DNA of 57,137 nucleotides from Chitinophagaceae bacterium (GTDB taxonomy: Bacteria > Bacteroidota > Bacteroidia > Chitinophagales > Chitinophagaceae), in contig JAIXOJ010000080.1 in NCBI GenBank assembly GCA_027486835.1, positions 1-57,137 of the forward strand. The letters are read 5' to 3'. The position numbers were made by a program, and so were the translations under genes. Below are positions 9,032 through 16,722 of this stretch, piece by piece; the first letter of the stretch is position 1, and each line of letters opens with the position of its first letter. The notes beneath the pieces are model-generated. The model was given only the letters and a program-made list of their open reading frames with translations, searched no databases and was not told the DNA's origin.

Positions 9032-10597
9032 ATGAAGCATTTTTTAAGTTTATTTTTTGTAGTGGTTTTAGCGTTTCCAAGAATAGTCGGTGCACAAACC
9101 AATGTGCAAGATTCTTTAGCACTTGTTGATTTGTATAATAGTACTGGTGGGCCCAATTGGACAAATAAAGGTTATTGGCTAACTCCCACCTCAGTTGATA
9201 ATTGGTTCGGGGTTAAAACATCCCGTGGGGTAAATTCCAGAGTAACTTCAGTGTACTTGATTAATAACAATTTAAAAGGTACTATCCCTAATAGCATTGG
9301 TAACTTAACCCAATTAAATAACTTAAATTTTAGCAGCAATCAATTAACGGGAGCTGTTCCCTCTAGTATTACGAACCTTACCAAGCTTGTGCAATTTTAT
9401 TTGAATAACAATAAACTAAGCGGTACTATTTTGGATAAATTGACTACCGCTCCTAACCTAAGTGATATTGTACTTAATAATAACCAGTTTACCGGTGGAT
9501 TTCCTACATCAATTGCTAACTGGTCTAACCTTCAAAAATTTATTGTCAACAATAATCAGTTTGCGGATAGCCTACCGAATAGTATTAGTGTTTGGAAAAA
9601 CAATTTGAGCTATTTGTATTTACACAACAATCAATTTTATGGCAAGCTCCCAGATTCGATAGGTTTTTTGGCAGGATTGTATTTTTTTGATATTAGCAAC
9701 AATAAGTTTAGTGGTAGAATACCCGCTTCTGTGTCTAAGCTTAAGCAGGTGTTTAAGTTTGCTATAGAAAAAAACAATTTCACTTTCGATGGAATGAGTA
9801 CAGTTTCTAGTCTTAACATGCCCTCTGGTACACCCACTTATTCGCCACAAGGCAATATCCCAATAGTTGCCTCTGGCAATCTGTTGAAAGTTTCGGGAGG
9901 GGGCAATCGATTCTTAAATTCTTTCGACTGGTATAAAGACGGAACATTGGTAGCCACCAATGTGGGTGATTCTACCTATTTGGCAACTTCCTTCGGCAAA
10001 TACAATGCAGTGGTAACCAATTTTGTGGTTACTGGATTAACGCTTTATAGCGATACCATTTTGATTGTCCCTTTAGCAATTAAAGAAATCAGTTTGAAGG
10101 GTACAGCTAAAAACAATTCCATACTCCTTGATTGGGAAGTTATTGGCGAAAATATTACCGCTAATTTTTACTTAGAAAGAAGTACAGACCAAAAGAATTT
10201 CAAATCCATAGCCCAGTTTTCTTCTGCTAGTACAGGCGATAACCGCTACCAGTTTAATGACAGAGAATTGCCCAATAGCAGGAAGGTGTTTTACCGGGTA
10301 GCAGGCATTGAAAGAGATGGTAACAAAGTATATAGTAAAGTAGTAGCTGTTGAAAGTTTAAAACAACAAGCATCTATCAGTGTATATCCCAACCCAGTAA
10401 AAGACAAATTGGTTATTCAAGGTAGTGGGATTGCATCATGGGTTATCTTAAACGAGGCTGGTAAAACAGTGGCTGCACAATCTGCAACCAATAGTACCAA
10501 CCCATCCATCAATGTTTCTGCATTGGCTAAGGGTATGTATATCATTCAGGTAATTACTAAGGATGGTACTAAGGAAGAAGCAAAATTTATTAAATAA
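9032..10597 (+). CDS. secreted leucine-rich-repeat protein with T9SS sorting domain (paralogue 1)
   Basis: A 521-residue secreted protein. After a signal peptide ending in ...RIVGAQT comes an LRR N-cap-like segment (DSLALVDLYNSTGGPNW). Next are about seven plant-type LRRs of 23-24 residues with the pattern L.G.IP.SIGNLT.L..L..S.N, up to about residue 245. A beta-rich spacer, an FN3-like domain (ILLDWEVIGENITANFYLERS) and a sorting domain (SVYPNPVKDKLVIQG) follow. Plant-subtype LRRs in Bacteroidetes commonly serve in protein-protein contact at the cell surface; the partner is unknown. It is a tandem duplicate of the next gene, sharing domain order, length and the spacer motif NKFTFDGM/NNFTFDGM. 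Confidence 0.9.
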   Translation: MKHFLSLFFVVVLAFPRIVGAQTNVQDSLALVDLYNSTGGPNWTNKGYWLTPTSVDNWFGVKTSRGVNSRVTSVYLINNNLKGTIPNSIGNLTQLNNLNFSSNQLTGAVPSSITNLTKLVQFYLNNNKLSGTILDKLTTAPNLSDIVLNNNQFTGGFPTSIANWSNLQKFIVNNNQFADSLPNSISVWKNNLSYLYLHNNQFYGKLPDSIGFLAGLYFFDISNNKFSGRIPASVSKLKQVFKFAIEKNNFTFDGMSTVSSLNMPSGTPTYSPQGNIPIVASGNLLKVSGGGNRFLNSFDWYKDGTLVATNVGDSTYLATSFGKYNAVVTNFVVTGLTLYSDTILIVPLAIKEISLKGTAKNNSILLDWEVIGENITANFYLERSTDQKNFKSIAQFSSASTGDNRYQFNDRELPNSRKVFYRVAGIERDGNKVYSKVVAVESLKQQASISVYPNPVKDKLVIQGSGIASWVILNEAGKTVAAQSATNSTNPSINVSALAKGMYIIQVITKDGTKEEAKFIK

Positions 10598-10610
10598 TTA
10601 CACCAACAAT

Positions 10611-10663
10611 GAGATAAAGTAGTGCATCAACATCCCGAAAGCTATTTGCTTTTGGGATGTTTA
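10611..10663 (+). repeat. dispersed hairpin element, copy 2, placed as a terminator
   Basis: GAGATAAAGTAGTGCATCAA leads into ACATCCCGAAAGC (10630-10642), which pairs across a TATTT loop with GCTTTTGGGATGT (10648-10660), followed by TT. Copy of the element at 480-532 with compensating stem changes (ATCCC/GGGAT in place of TTTCC/GGAAA), so the hairpin, not just the sequence, appears conserved. It sits 13 bases after the stop codon of the first LRR gene. Confidence 0.7.
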
Positions 10664-10760
10664 AAAGCGAATTTTTACAATTGCAGCTTTCAATCCCGCT
10701 CATAAATCATTACTTACTTTCTTACTTTCTAGATTTTATTAACAATTAAATACGATTATC

Positions 10761-12329
10761 ATGAAACAAATTTTTACCATTATTTTATTGGCTGTTTTAG
10801 CCGTTCCGAGCATTTCTAATGCTCAAGTAAATGTTCAAGACTCCATGGCATTGGTCGATTTGTACAATAGCACCAACGGCCCTGGATGGAAAGTGAAAAC
10901 CAATTGGCTAACTTCAAAGCCATTAGTCAGTTGGTATGGAGTGGCCATTACTTATAGTGGTACTTCTGTGTATTCGCTTTATTTGGGCCAAAACAACCTT
11001 GTTGGAACACTACCTGCAAGTTTGGGTAATCTGAGAGAATTATATGCCCTAGATTTAAATTCTAATCAACTAACTGGTGCTATCCCTCGCACTTTCGGAA
11101 ATTATGTTAACCTAGAATATCTTGATTTAAGCTACAACAAATTATCTGATAGTATTCCTGCTGCACTAGGTAGTTTACCCAATCTTTGGATATTATATTT
11201 GACAAAAAATAAACTAACAGGAAGTATTCCTTCAGGCTTTGGTACTGGTGCCAACTATCTCAAGCATCTCTATTTGGATAGTAATCAATTAACAGGCACT
11301 ATTCCTGCATCCCTATTTAATTGCAATACATTGTACGATTTGGTACTTACCAGTAATAAACTTACAGGGTCAATTCCAAGTACGATTAACAACCTATTCA
11401 ATCTTTCCATCTTAAAGTTAAACTCAAATCAACTTAGTGGTCCTATTCCTAGTGGCATTACTTACTTAAACAATCTTCAAAAATTATCATTAGAAAGAAA
11501 TAAGTTCACTTTCGATGGAATGCAATATGTTTCTGGATGGACGCTAAAGTTTGCGGGTACTCCTACTTATTCCCCACAAGCTAAAATTTCATTGATTAGA
11601 AATGGTAGTAGTTTAGGAGTAAACGTAGGAAGCATTAAATATTACAATACCTACAAATGGTTTAGAAATGACACACTTGTAAGCACGGTTATTGGCGACT
11701 CTGTCTTTACACCTACACTAAGTGGAAGATACTCAGCGGCAATAACCAATCCATTTGTTACTAAGCTAACCTTGTTTACTGATACTGTTTCTGTAGTTGT
11801 ATTACCCATCAGAAGTATTAAAATAACGGCGCAATCATTTTCTAGTTTTGTTCGCATCAATTGGCAGACCGTTGGAACCGCAGATAAAGCCAAATTTGAT
11901 ATTCAGCGAAGCCAAAACGGAGTTGATTTTGAGTCAATAGGTGGCGTGGCAAGTGTTAACGAAGTAAATAACCCATACACTTTTACAGACCATCAACTTC
12001 CCCAAAACGATAAAATTTATTACAGAATAGTGGCAACAGAAAAAGATGGTAGCAAAGTATTTAGCTCTATTGTAACCGTTCGTATCGGTGAAAAAGCTCC
12101 TTCCATTAGCGTATATCCTAATCCAGTAAAAGACCAACTTTACATCAACGGTAAGGGCTTGAAATCAGTTGTTGTTTTCAATGCAATTGGGCAAATTGTT
12201 GCTTCTAAATCATTATCCAACGAGGCAATTCCTGCCATTCAGGTAGCCAATTGGGCAAAAGGGGTTTATTCGGTCAAGGTAGAACAGGAAGGTGGCAATT
12301 TTACTCAAGCCTCTTTTATTAAGGAGTAA
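10761..12329 (+). CDS. secreted leucine-rich-repeat protein with T9SS sorting domain (paralogue 2)
   Basis: A 522-residue paralogue of the preceding gene, with a signal peptide ending ...ISNAQV and the same N-cap (DSMALVDLYNSTNGPGW). It has about eight plant-type LRRs (for example LTGSIPSTINNLFNLSIL), the same spacer, an FN3-like domain (VRINWQTVGTADKAKFDIQRS) and a sorting domain starting SVYPNPVKDQL. Sequence is conserved most at both ends, while the LRR surface residues differ, as expected if the two copies have diverged in ligand. The duplicate pair is separated by 163 bp containing a hairpin, so they are probably transcribed separately or with attenuation. Confidence 0.9.
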   Translation: MKQIFTIILLAVLAVPSISNAQVNVQDSMALVDLYNSTNGPGWKVKTNWLTSKPLVSWYGVAITYSGTSVYSLYLGQNNLVGTLPASLGNLRELYALDLNSNQLTGAIPRTFGNYVNLEYLDLSYNKLSDSIPAALGSLPNLWILYLTKNKLTGSIPSGFGTGANYLKHLYLDSNQLTGTIPASLFNCNTLYDLVLTSNKLTGSIPSTINNLFNLSILKLNSNQLSGPIPSGITYLNNLQKLSLERNKFTFDGMQYVSGWTLKFAGTPTYSPQAKISLIRNGSSLGVNVGSIKYYNTYKWFRNDTLVSTVIGDSVFTPTLSGRYSAAITNPFVTKLTLFTDTVSVVVLPIRSIKITAQSFSSFVRINWQTVGTADKAKFDIQRSQNGVDFESIGGVASVNEVNNPYTFTDHQLPQNDKIYYRIVATEKDGSKVFSSIVTVRIGEKAPSISVYPNPVKDQLYINGKGLKSVVVFNAIGQIVASKSLSNEAIPAIQVANWAKGVYSVKVEQEGGNFTQASFIKE

Positions 12330-12449
12330 ATGCAACTTACAGGGTAGTACGTTTTAGTGTTTTGTGTATGCTATTATTTGTATTGCGTAACTAGATTTTC
12401 GAATAATACATTTCAAGGTATAATAAATGCACTTAGAATACCTAGCAGT

Positions 12450-12502
12450 TAAATTTCCAGAAAGCTGTTAGCTTTCGGAAAGTTGATGCACGATTTTATC
12501 CC
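12450..12502 (-). repeat. dispersed hairpin element, copy 3 (inverted)
   Basis: Read on the minus strand this is GGGATAAAATCGTGCATCAA, then CTTTCCGAAAGCT, a short loop, AGCTTTCTGGAAA. The stem pairs TTTCCAGAAAGCT (12454-12466) with AGCTTTCGGAAAG (12470-12482) on the plus strand, with one mismatch. Homology to copy 1 extends through the ACTC...GGGATAAAA flank, so the unit is about 50 bp. Confidence 0.7.
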
Positions 12503-12560
12503 ATCTAGAGTATAATCTCTTTTATTAGAATCGACTATTTCTGTAGGGGATAGAAACCTC

Positions 12561-12598
12561 AATAGGGGGCGGAAACACCATCCGCCCCCTATTTTTTT
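12561..12598 (+). terminator. strong intrinsic terminator
   Basis: A perfect 13-bp stem, AATAGGGGGCGGA (12561-12573) with TCCGCCCCCTATT (12581-12593), and a T-run to 12598. It is 230 bp past the second LRR gene and is the likely end of that transcript; the symmetrical A/T flanks could also stop transcription arriving from the other side. Confidence 0.85.
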
Positions 12599-12923
12599 GC
12601 TCATCGTTCATAAACTAGGAAAGTTGAGCGCATTGACAAAAGCACATTTGTTGCAGCAGGGATGTTATATACATCAATCTCCAGTTCGGATGCTAAATTT
12701 CTTTCTTTTTTGCGTATTCAATGGCTCAATAAAACTTGATAGATGAGCAGTCATCTTTTGTAAATACCATGATATTTGGTATCTGAATGAAGTAACAACT
12801 ATCCCGAAATTCATACCTATCCCGAAGCTTCTTTCCTTACTCAAGTGAGAATATAGCGAAGGGGCTAAATTAAAACTAAAGTGGGGTGAAAGTGCTATAA
12901 AGCAAAGTAGTAACAACACAAAA

Positions 12924-13373
12924 TTGGCTAGAAATGCGCTGAAAATGCTGAAAAAAGGCAAAAGGGAGGTTAGCAACCACAAAAGGGAAGTTAGCAACCA
13001 CAAAAGGGAGGTTAGCAGCCTCAAAAGGGAAGTTAGCAGCCACAAAAGGGAATTTAGCAGCCTCAAAAGGGAAGTTAGCAGTCTCAAAAGGGAAGTTAGC
13101 AACCACAAAAGGGAGGTTGGCAGCCTCAAAAGGGAGGTTAGCAGCCTCAAAAGGGAAGTTAGCAGCCTCAAAAGGAGTCAGGTTGTCTTAGCTAAGCAAC
13201 TATATGATATCGCTAAGGACAAATTGGCAGTTTCTTGTTTCCCTATTGGTAAGATGAAGCAACTATTCAAGCTGACAAGTTTCTACATGGCAAATACACA
13301 CAACCCTGCAAGCTTATTCTACAAAATATACAGCGCTACGGAACAACTAAGTGGCGTAAATATGGTATCGTAG
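12924..13373 (+). CDS. putative small heptad-repeat (coiled-coil) protein
   Basis: The plus-strand frame encodes 149 residues: a basic N terminus (MARNALKMLKKG), about ten heptads KREVSSL/KREVSNH, and a non-repeat C-terminal tail of about 65 residues starting SQVVLAKQLYDIAKDKL. Val and Leu are spaced 3/4, a textbook a/d coiled-coil pattern, with KRE and S/N on the exposed faces. The opposite strand is also open (165 and 76 codons), so coding is not certain; the plus frame is preferred because it gives a heptad pattern and a polar exposed face rather than a Leu/Phe-rich product. No family recognised. No neighbouring operon partner. Confidence 0.35.
   Translation: MARNALKMLKKGKREVSNHKREVSNHKREVSSLKREVSSHKREFSSLKREVSSLKREVSNHKREVGSLKREVSSLKREVSSLKRSQVVLAKQLYDIAKDKLAVSCFPIGKMKQLFKLTSFYMANTHNPASLFYKIYSATEQLSGVNMVS
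12960..13181. repeat. 21-bp tandem array 2 (about 10 copies)
   Basis: Ten near-identical units from 12960 to 13169 with the core AAAAGGGAAGTTAGCAGCCT, followed by a truncated copy. Variation is limited to GAGG/GAAG/GAAT and AACCAC/AGCCTC/AGTCTC, arranged in blocks that suggest duplication of groups of units. The period equals that of the arrays at 1-334, 25071-25343 and 56921-57025, but the unit sequence is unrelated. Confidence 0.95.
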
Positions 13374-13741
13374 CCTTCAACTACGTTTCCCACTTAGTAA
13401 ATAAATCATGTTAGAATGTTCCTGAGAAAGCACTAATGGCCGCTATCACTTGTGACCTATGCTACCCAACATTAAGTGTGTTGCATCCACTCCAATGGAT
13501 CAAGTATTAAGTAAGGAATTTATTGTGTAAACATTACTCCGTATTTAAACCAATAATTCATTCTCCCCTTTTGCCGTATCATTGTCAGCGATATTCATTT
13601 AACGGCTCTAATTATTAAATGGTGGTAAAAGCATAGGTAATCTAAAACTATTGTAGCACTTTCTATACACGTTTTTGTAACTATAAACTTACCACTAACC
13701 ACTAACCACTTATTACTAACCACTTACAACCTACTACCTAC
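13374..13741. other. intergenic, with a short low-complexity tract
   Basis: 368 bp without a gene. The last 50 bases are a degenerate 7-11 base repeat of ACCACTAACC type ending ACAACCTACTACCTAC directly before the kinase start. Nearly the same motif (ACAACCTACTACTTAC) occurs at 15235-15250 just after the kinase gene, so short direct repeats bracket it. Nothing else recognised. Confidence 0.4.
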
Positions 13742-15046
13742 ATGCACACATTGGCGCAATTAAATGCTGGAGAATTACAAGGTATCAAACAATTAAAAAT
13801 TAAAGAGAACCTCGTTTCATTTCCCAAAGCCATTTATACCCTAAAAGATACCTTGGAATTATTGGATTTATCCGGCAATAAGTTGACCGAATTGCCCGAT
13901 GATTTTGCTTGTTTGCACCAGTTAAAAATTCTTTTCTTATCTGAAAACCAGTTCACAACTTTCCCCTCGGTACTACAACATTGCAGCCAATTAGAAATGA
14001 TTGGGTTTAAATCCAACCAAATTCAACATATCCCTGAACAGGCTATCCCTGTACAAACAAGGTGGCTTATTCTTACTAATAACCAAATAACCCAATTACC
14101 CAATTCCATTGGTGACTGTTATCGTTTGGAGAAATGTATGCTTGCTGGCAACCGATTAAAAAGCTTGCCCGACAGGATGGCAAAGTGTACCGCATTGGCA
14201 TTGCTGCGCATTGCCGCCAATGAGTTGACCAGCCTTCCTGCTTGGTTGTTTACACTGCCTCATTTGGCATGGCTCGCCTGTTCGGGAAACCCATTAGAGT
14301 GGAATCGGTCTTTAGATGACCTGACCGACCTGCCTACTACTTCTTTTAGTGAAATTGAACTGTTGGGGTTATTAGGGGAGGGGGCTTCGGGGCATATTTA
14401 TCAGGCAAAATCAAAGCAACATCAAGAGCAAGTAGCCGTAAAACTTTTTAAAGGAGCAGTAACCAGCGACGGACTACCTGATGACGAAATGAATGCTTGC
14501 GTTTTGGCGGGCAACCATCCCCACCTAGTACCCTTGCTTGGGGCAATTGTAAACCATCCTCAACATCGGAAAGGGTTATTGTTGTCACTTATCCCCCCCT
14601 CATACAGTAACCTAGGGGCTACCCCTAGTTACAACTCCTGTACAAGAGATGTGTACTTACCTACCACCATTTTTAAGCCGAATGAGATTACTGCCATTGC
14701 CAAAGCCATTGCCTCGGTAGGGGCGCACCTCCATAGCAAGGGTATTATGCACGGCGATTTGTATGCGCATAATATTTTGTACGATCGCCATCAAGTACAT
14801 GCCATCTTGGGAGATTTTGGAGCAGCTACTTGTTATCCTTTAAATAGTAAGCCATTGGCCAATTCACTAGAAGCGATAGATGTAAAAGCTTTTGGTTTTC
14901 TATTGGATGATTTGTTGCAACATAGCGCAGGGAATCATCAAGCGATGGAATTGATTGAGGCATGTAGAGATGCTTGTTTACATATCAAACCCACTGAACG
15001 CCCATCGTTTAATGCGTTGGTTACAACTTTGGCGCGCTTAGATTAG
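13742..15046 (+). CDS. leucine-rich-repeat serine/threonine protein kinase
   Basis: A 434-residue cytoplasmic protein with no signal peptide. Residues 15-190 are about seven LRRs of the short bacterial type (LDLSGNKLTELPDDF, LTNNQITQLPNSIG). Residues 205-432 are a eukaryotic-like protein kinase. It has a glycine loop GEGASG (212-217), the catalytic lysine in VAVKLF (K234), an HGD motif with the catalytic Asp (HGDLYAHN, D339, N344) and the metal-binding GDFG (358-360). All key residues are present, so the kinase should be active. The LRR may select the substrate or sense a ligand; the target is unknown. Stand-alone gene between non-coding tracts. Confidence 0.9.
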   Translation: MHTLAQLNAGELQGIKQLKIKENLVSFPKAIYTLKDTLELLDLSGNKLTELPDDFACLHQLKILFLSENQFTTFPSVLQHCSQLEMIGFKSNQIQHIPEQAIPVQTRWLILTNNQITQLPNSIGDCYRLEKCMLAGNRLKSLPDRMAKCTALALLRIAANELTSLPAWLFTLPHLAWLACSGNPLEWNRSLDDLTDLPTTSFSEIELLGLLGEGASGHIYQAKSKQHQEQVAVKLFKGAVTSDGLPDDEMNACVLAGNHPHLVPLLGAIVNHPQHRKGLLLSLIPPSYSNLGATPSYNSCTRDVYLPTTIFKPNEITAIAKAIASVGAHLHSKGIMHGDLYAHNILYDRHQVHAILGDFGAATCYPLNSKPLANSLEAIDVKAFGFLLDDLLQHSAGNHQAMELIEACRDACLHIKPTERPSFNALVTTLARLD

Positions 15047-15093
15047 ATGCTGTTTTTAGAGAAGATGGATAGCAGTTTTTTCTCCTCATCGCA

Positions 15094-15125
15094 AACCATT
15101 ATAGGGTTTCAACCCTATAATGGTT
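15094..15125. repeat. perfect 15-bp inverted repeat
   Basis: AACCATTATAGGGTT (15094-15108), a TC loop, then AACCCTATAATGGTT (15111-15125). With a two-base loop it is better seen as a palindrome (REP-like or protein site) than a terminator, and no T-run follows. It lies 48 bp after the kinase gene and before the convergent pyrC. Confidence 0.7.
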
Positions 15126-15258
15126 AACAACAAACTTTGCAGTGCTTAGGGCGATTATAGAGGTAGTTAAACGACCTCAACGCAATATATTCCGCATTTA
15201 AAGGTCAGTTGGAATACATTCGCGCACCTATTACCTACAACCTACTACTTACCACTCA

Positions 15259-16602
15259 CTAGGGTCTATCAAATAATAACCGTTCTCCCAGTATCGATTC
15301 ATCAAATTGGCCATTGGCATAGGCTAAATGTCCACTAACAAACGTATGTGTAATAGTGGCAGGAAACGTAGTGCCTTCTAAAGGACTCCACCCACAGCGG
15401 TAGAGGAGATTGCTTTTATTTACAGTGTATGGTGCAGCCATATTTACCAATACTAAATCAGCCATATAACCTTCCCTAATGAATCCCCTATCCTTTATTT
15501 GAAAACAGATGGCCACGTTATGGCTCATCTTTTCTACCACTTTTTCAATGGATATTTTACCCATTTGCACATAGTGCAGCATCATTTGAAGGCTGTGTTG
15601 CACCAAGGGTAAGCCAGCATGGGCGTGTAAATAGTCTTCCTGTTTTTCCGCCCAAGTGTGTGGGGCATGGTCGGTGGCTACAACATCTAGCCGACCATCG
15701 AGCAATGCCTCCCACAGAGCGGCTTTGTTGGCTGGTGCTTTAATGGCAGGGTTACATTTGATTTGATTGCCCAAAGTGGCATAATCATCACTCGTGAAAT
15801 GTAAATGGTGAACACACACTTCTGCGGTAATGCGTTTTTCTGCTAAGGGGCGCATATTGCCAAAGAACTGTAATTCTCTAGCGGTGGATATATGCAGCAC
15901 ATGCAAGCGGCTTTCATACCTATTGGCCAATTGTACAGCTTTGAAAGTAGATTCAAAACAAGCTTCCTCATTTCTAATCAGGGGATGATCCGCTGCGGTA
16001 AAATGACTTTTTTCGGCTTTCATCCTAGCAAGATTCTCATGGATAATGCTTTCTTCCTCGCAGTGGGTAGCAATCAATAATTCTGATGATTCAAAAACCC
16101 TGGAGAGAGATATGGCGTTGTCCACCAACAAATTGCCCGTGGAGCTACCCATGAATATTTTAACCCCGCATACCTCCTGTTTCTTTTTATTGGTAAGCAA
16201 TACTTCTTCCTCATTATCATTGCTGGTACCCATAAAAAAGGAATAGTTGGCCAAGGATGTTTTTGCGGCAATTTCATACTTGTTTTCTAGTAAGTTTTGC
16301 GTTAATGCGGCGGGTACGGTGTTGGGCATTTCCATATAACTCGTAACCCCACCAGCCACTGCCGCCTTGGCCTCAGTGTAAATACATGCCTTGTGGGTAA
16401 GCCCGGGTTCTCTAAAATGAACTTGGTCATCGATGCAGCCTGGTAAAAGATATTGACCGCTCCCATCTATTTCAATCACGTTTTCTGGTGTGGAAATTTG
16501 GGGTGCTATTCGCTCGATACGTTTGTTTTTTATCAACACATCTCCGTGCAAAAGCTGGTTGTCGCTAACGATAGTTGTATTTTTAATCAGGTAATTATTC
16601 AT
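15259..16602 (-). CDS. pyrC: dihydroorotase
   Basis: Cyclises N-carbamoyl-aspartate to dihydroorotate in pyrimidine synthesis. The 447-residue protein shows the amidohydrolase landmarks: PGCIDDQVHFREPGLTHK near residue 55-72, EMPNT, GVKIFMGSSTGN, ATHCEEE, LHVLHISTARE and the DHAPHT metal-ligand segment. The usual first metal-binding histidine of the HxH motif is glutamine here (Q60-V-H62), which I believe is common in Bacteroidetes dihydroorotases, so I do not read it as inactivation. The ATG at 16602 (MNNYLIKN) is preferred to the in-frame ATG eight codons upstream because family proteins begin with this short beta strand. Monocistronic. Confidence 0.9.
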   Translation of the reverse strand: MNNYLIKNTTIVSDNQLLHGDVLIKNKRIERIAPQISTPENVIEIDGSGQYLLPGCIDDQVHFREPGLTHKACIYTEAKAAVAGGVTSYMEMPNTVPAALTQNLLENKYEIAAKTSLANYSFFMGTSNDNEEEVLLTNKKKQEVCGVKIFMGSSTGNLLVDNAISLSRVFESSELLIATHCEEESIIHENLARMKAEKSHFTAADHPLIRNEEACFESTFKAVQLANRYESRLHVLHISTARELQFFGNMRPLAEKRITAEVCVHHLHFTSDDYATLGNQIKCNPAIKAPANKAALWEALLDGRLDVVATDHAPHTWAEKQEDYLHAHAGLPLVQHSLQMMLHYVQMGKISIEKVVEKMSHNVAICFQIKDRGFIREGYMADLVLVNMAAPYTVNKSNLLYRCGWSPLEGTTFPATITHTFVSGHLAYANGQFDESILGERLLFDRP

Positions 16603-16722
16603 ATTATCTATTATTTTTGGCCACAATGCGCTGGCAAGATTACGTTTTACAGCACAACTAGTTGGTTTTTTGAATCCTTTTTTGCGTTTTTCCGCAGTTA
16701 TTTATTGTTCTAAATATTAATC

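Noticed and set aside
12674-13171. 165-residue minus-strand ORF of Leu-rich repeats
   Set aside because: Shadow of the stop-free 21-bp array; a RLLTSLL repeat without signal or membrane topology is implausible as a protein compared with the plus-strand heptads.
15259-16602. Inactive dihydroorotase paralogue (PyrC') because the HxH motif is QxH
   Set aside because: All later metal and substrate segments are intact and the QVHF form appears usual in Bacteroidetes enzymes; no aspartate carbamoyltransferase neighbour to suggest a structural subunit.
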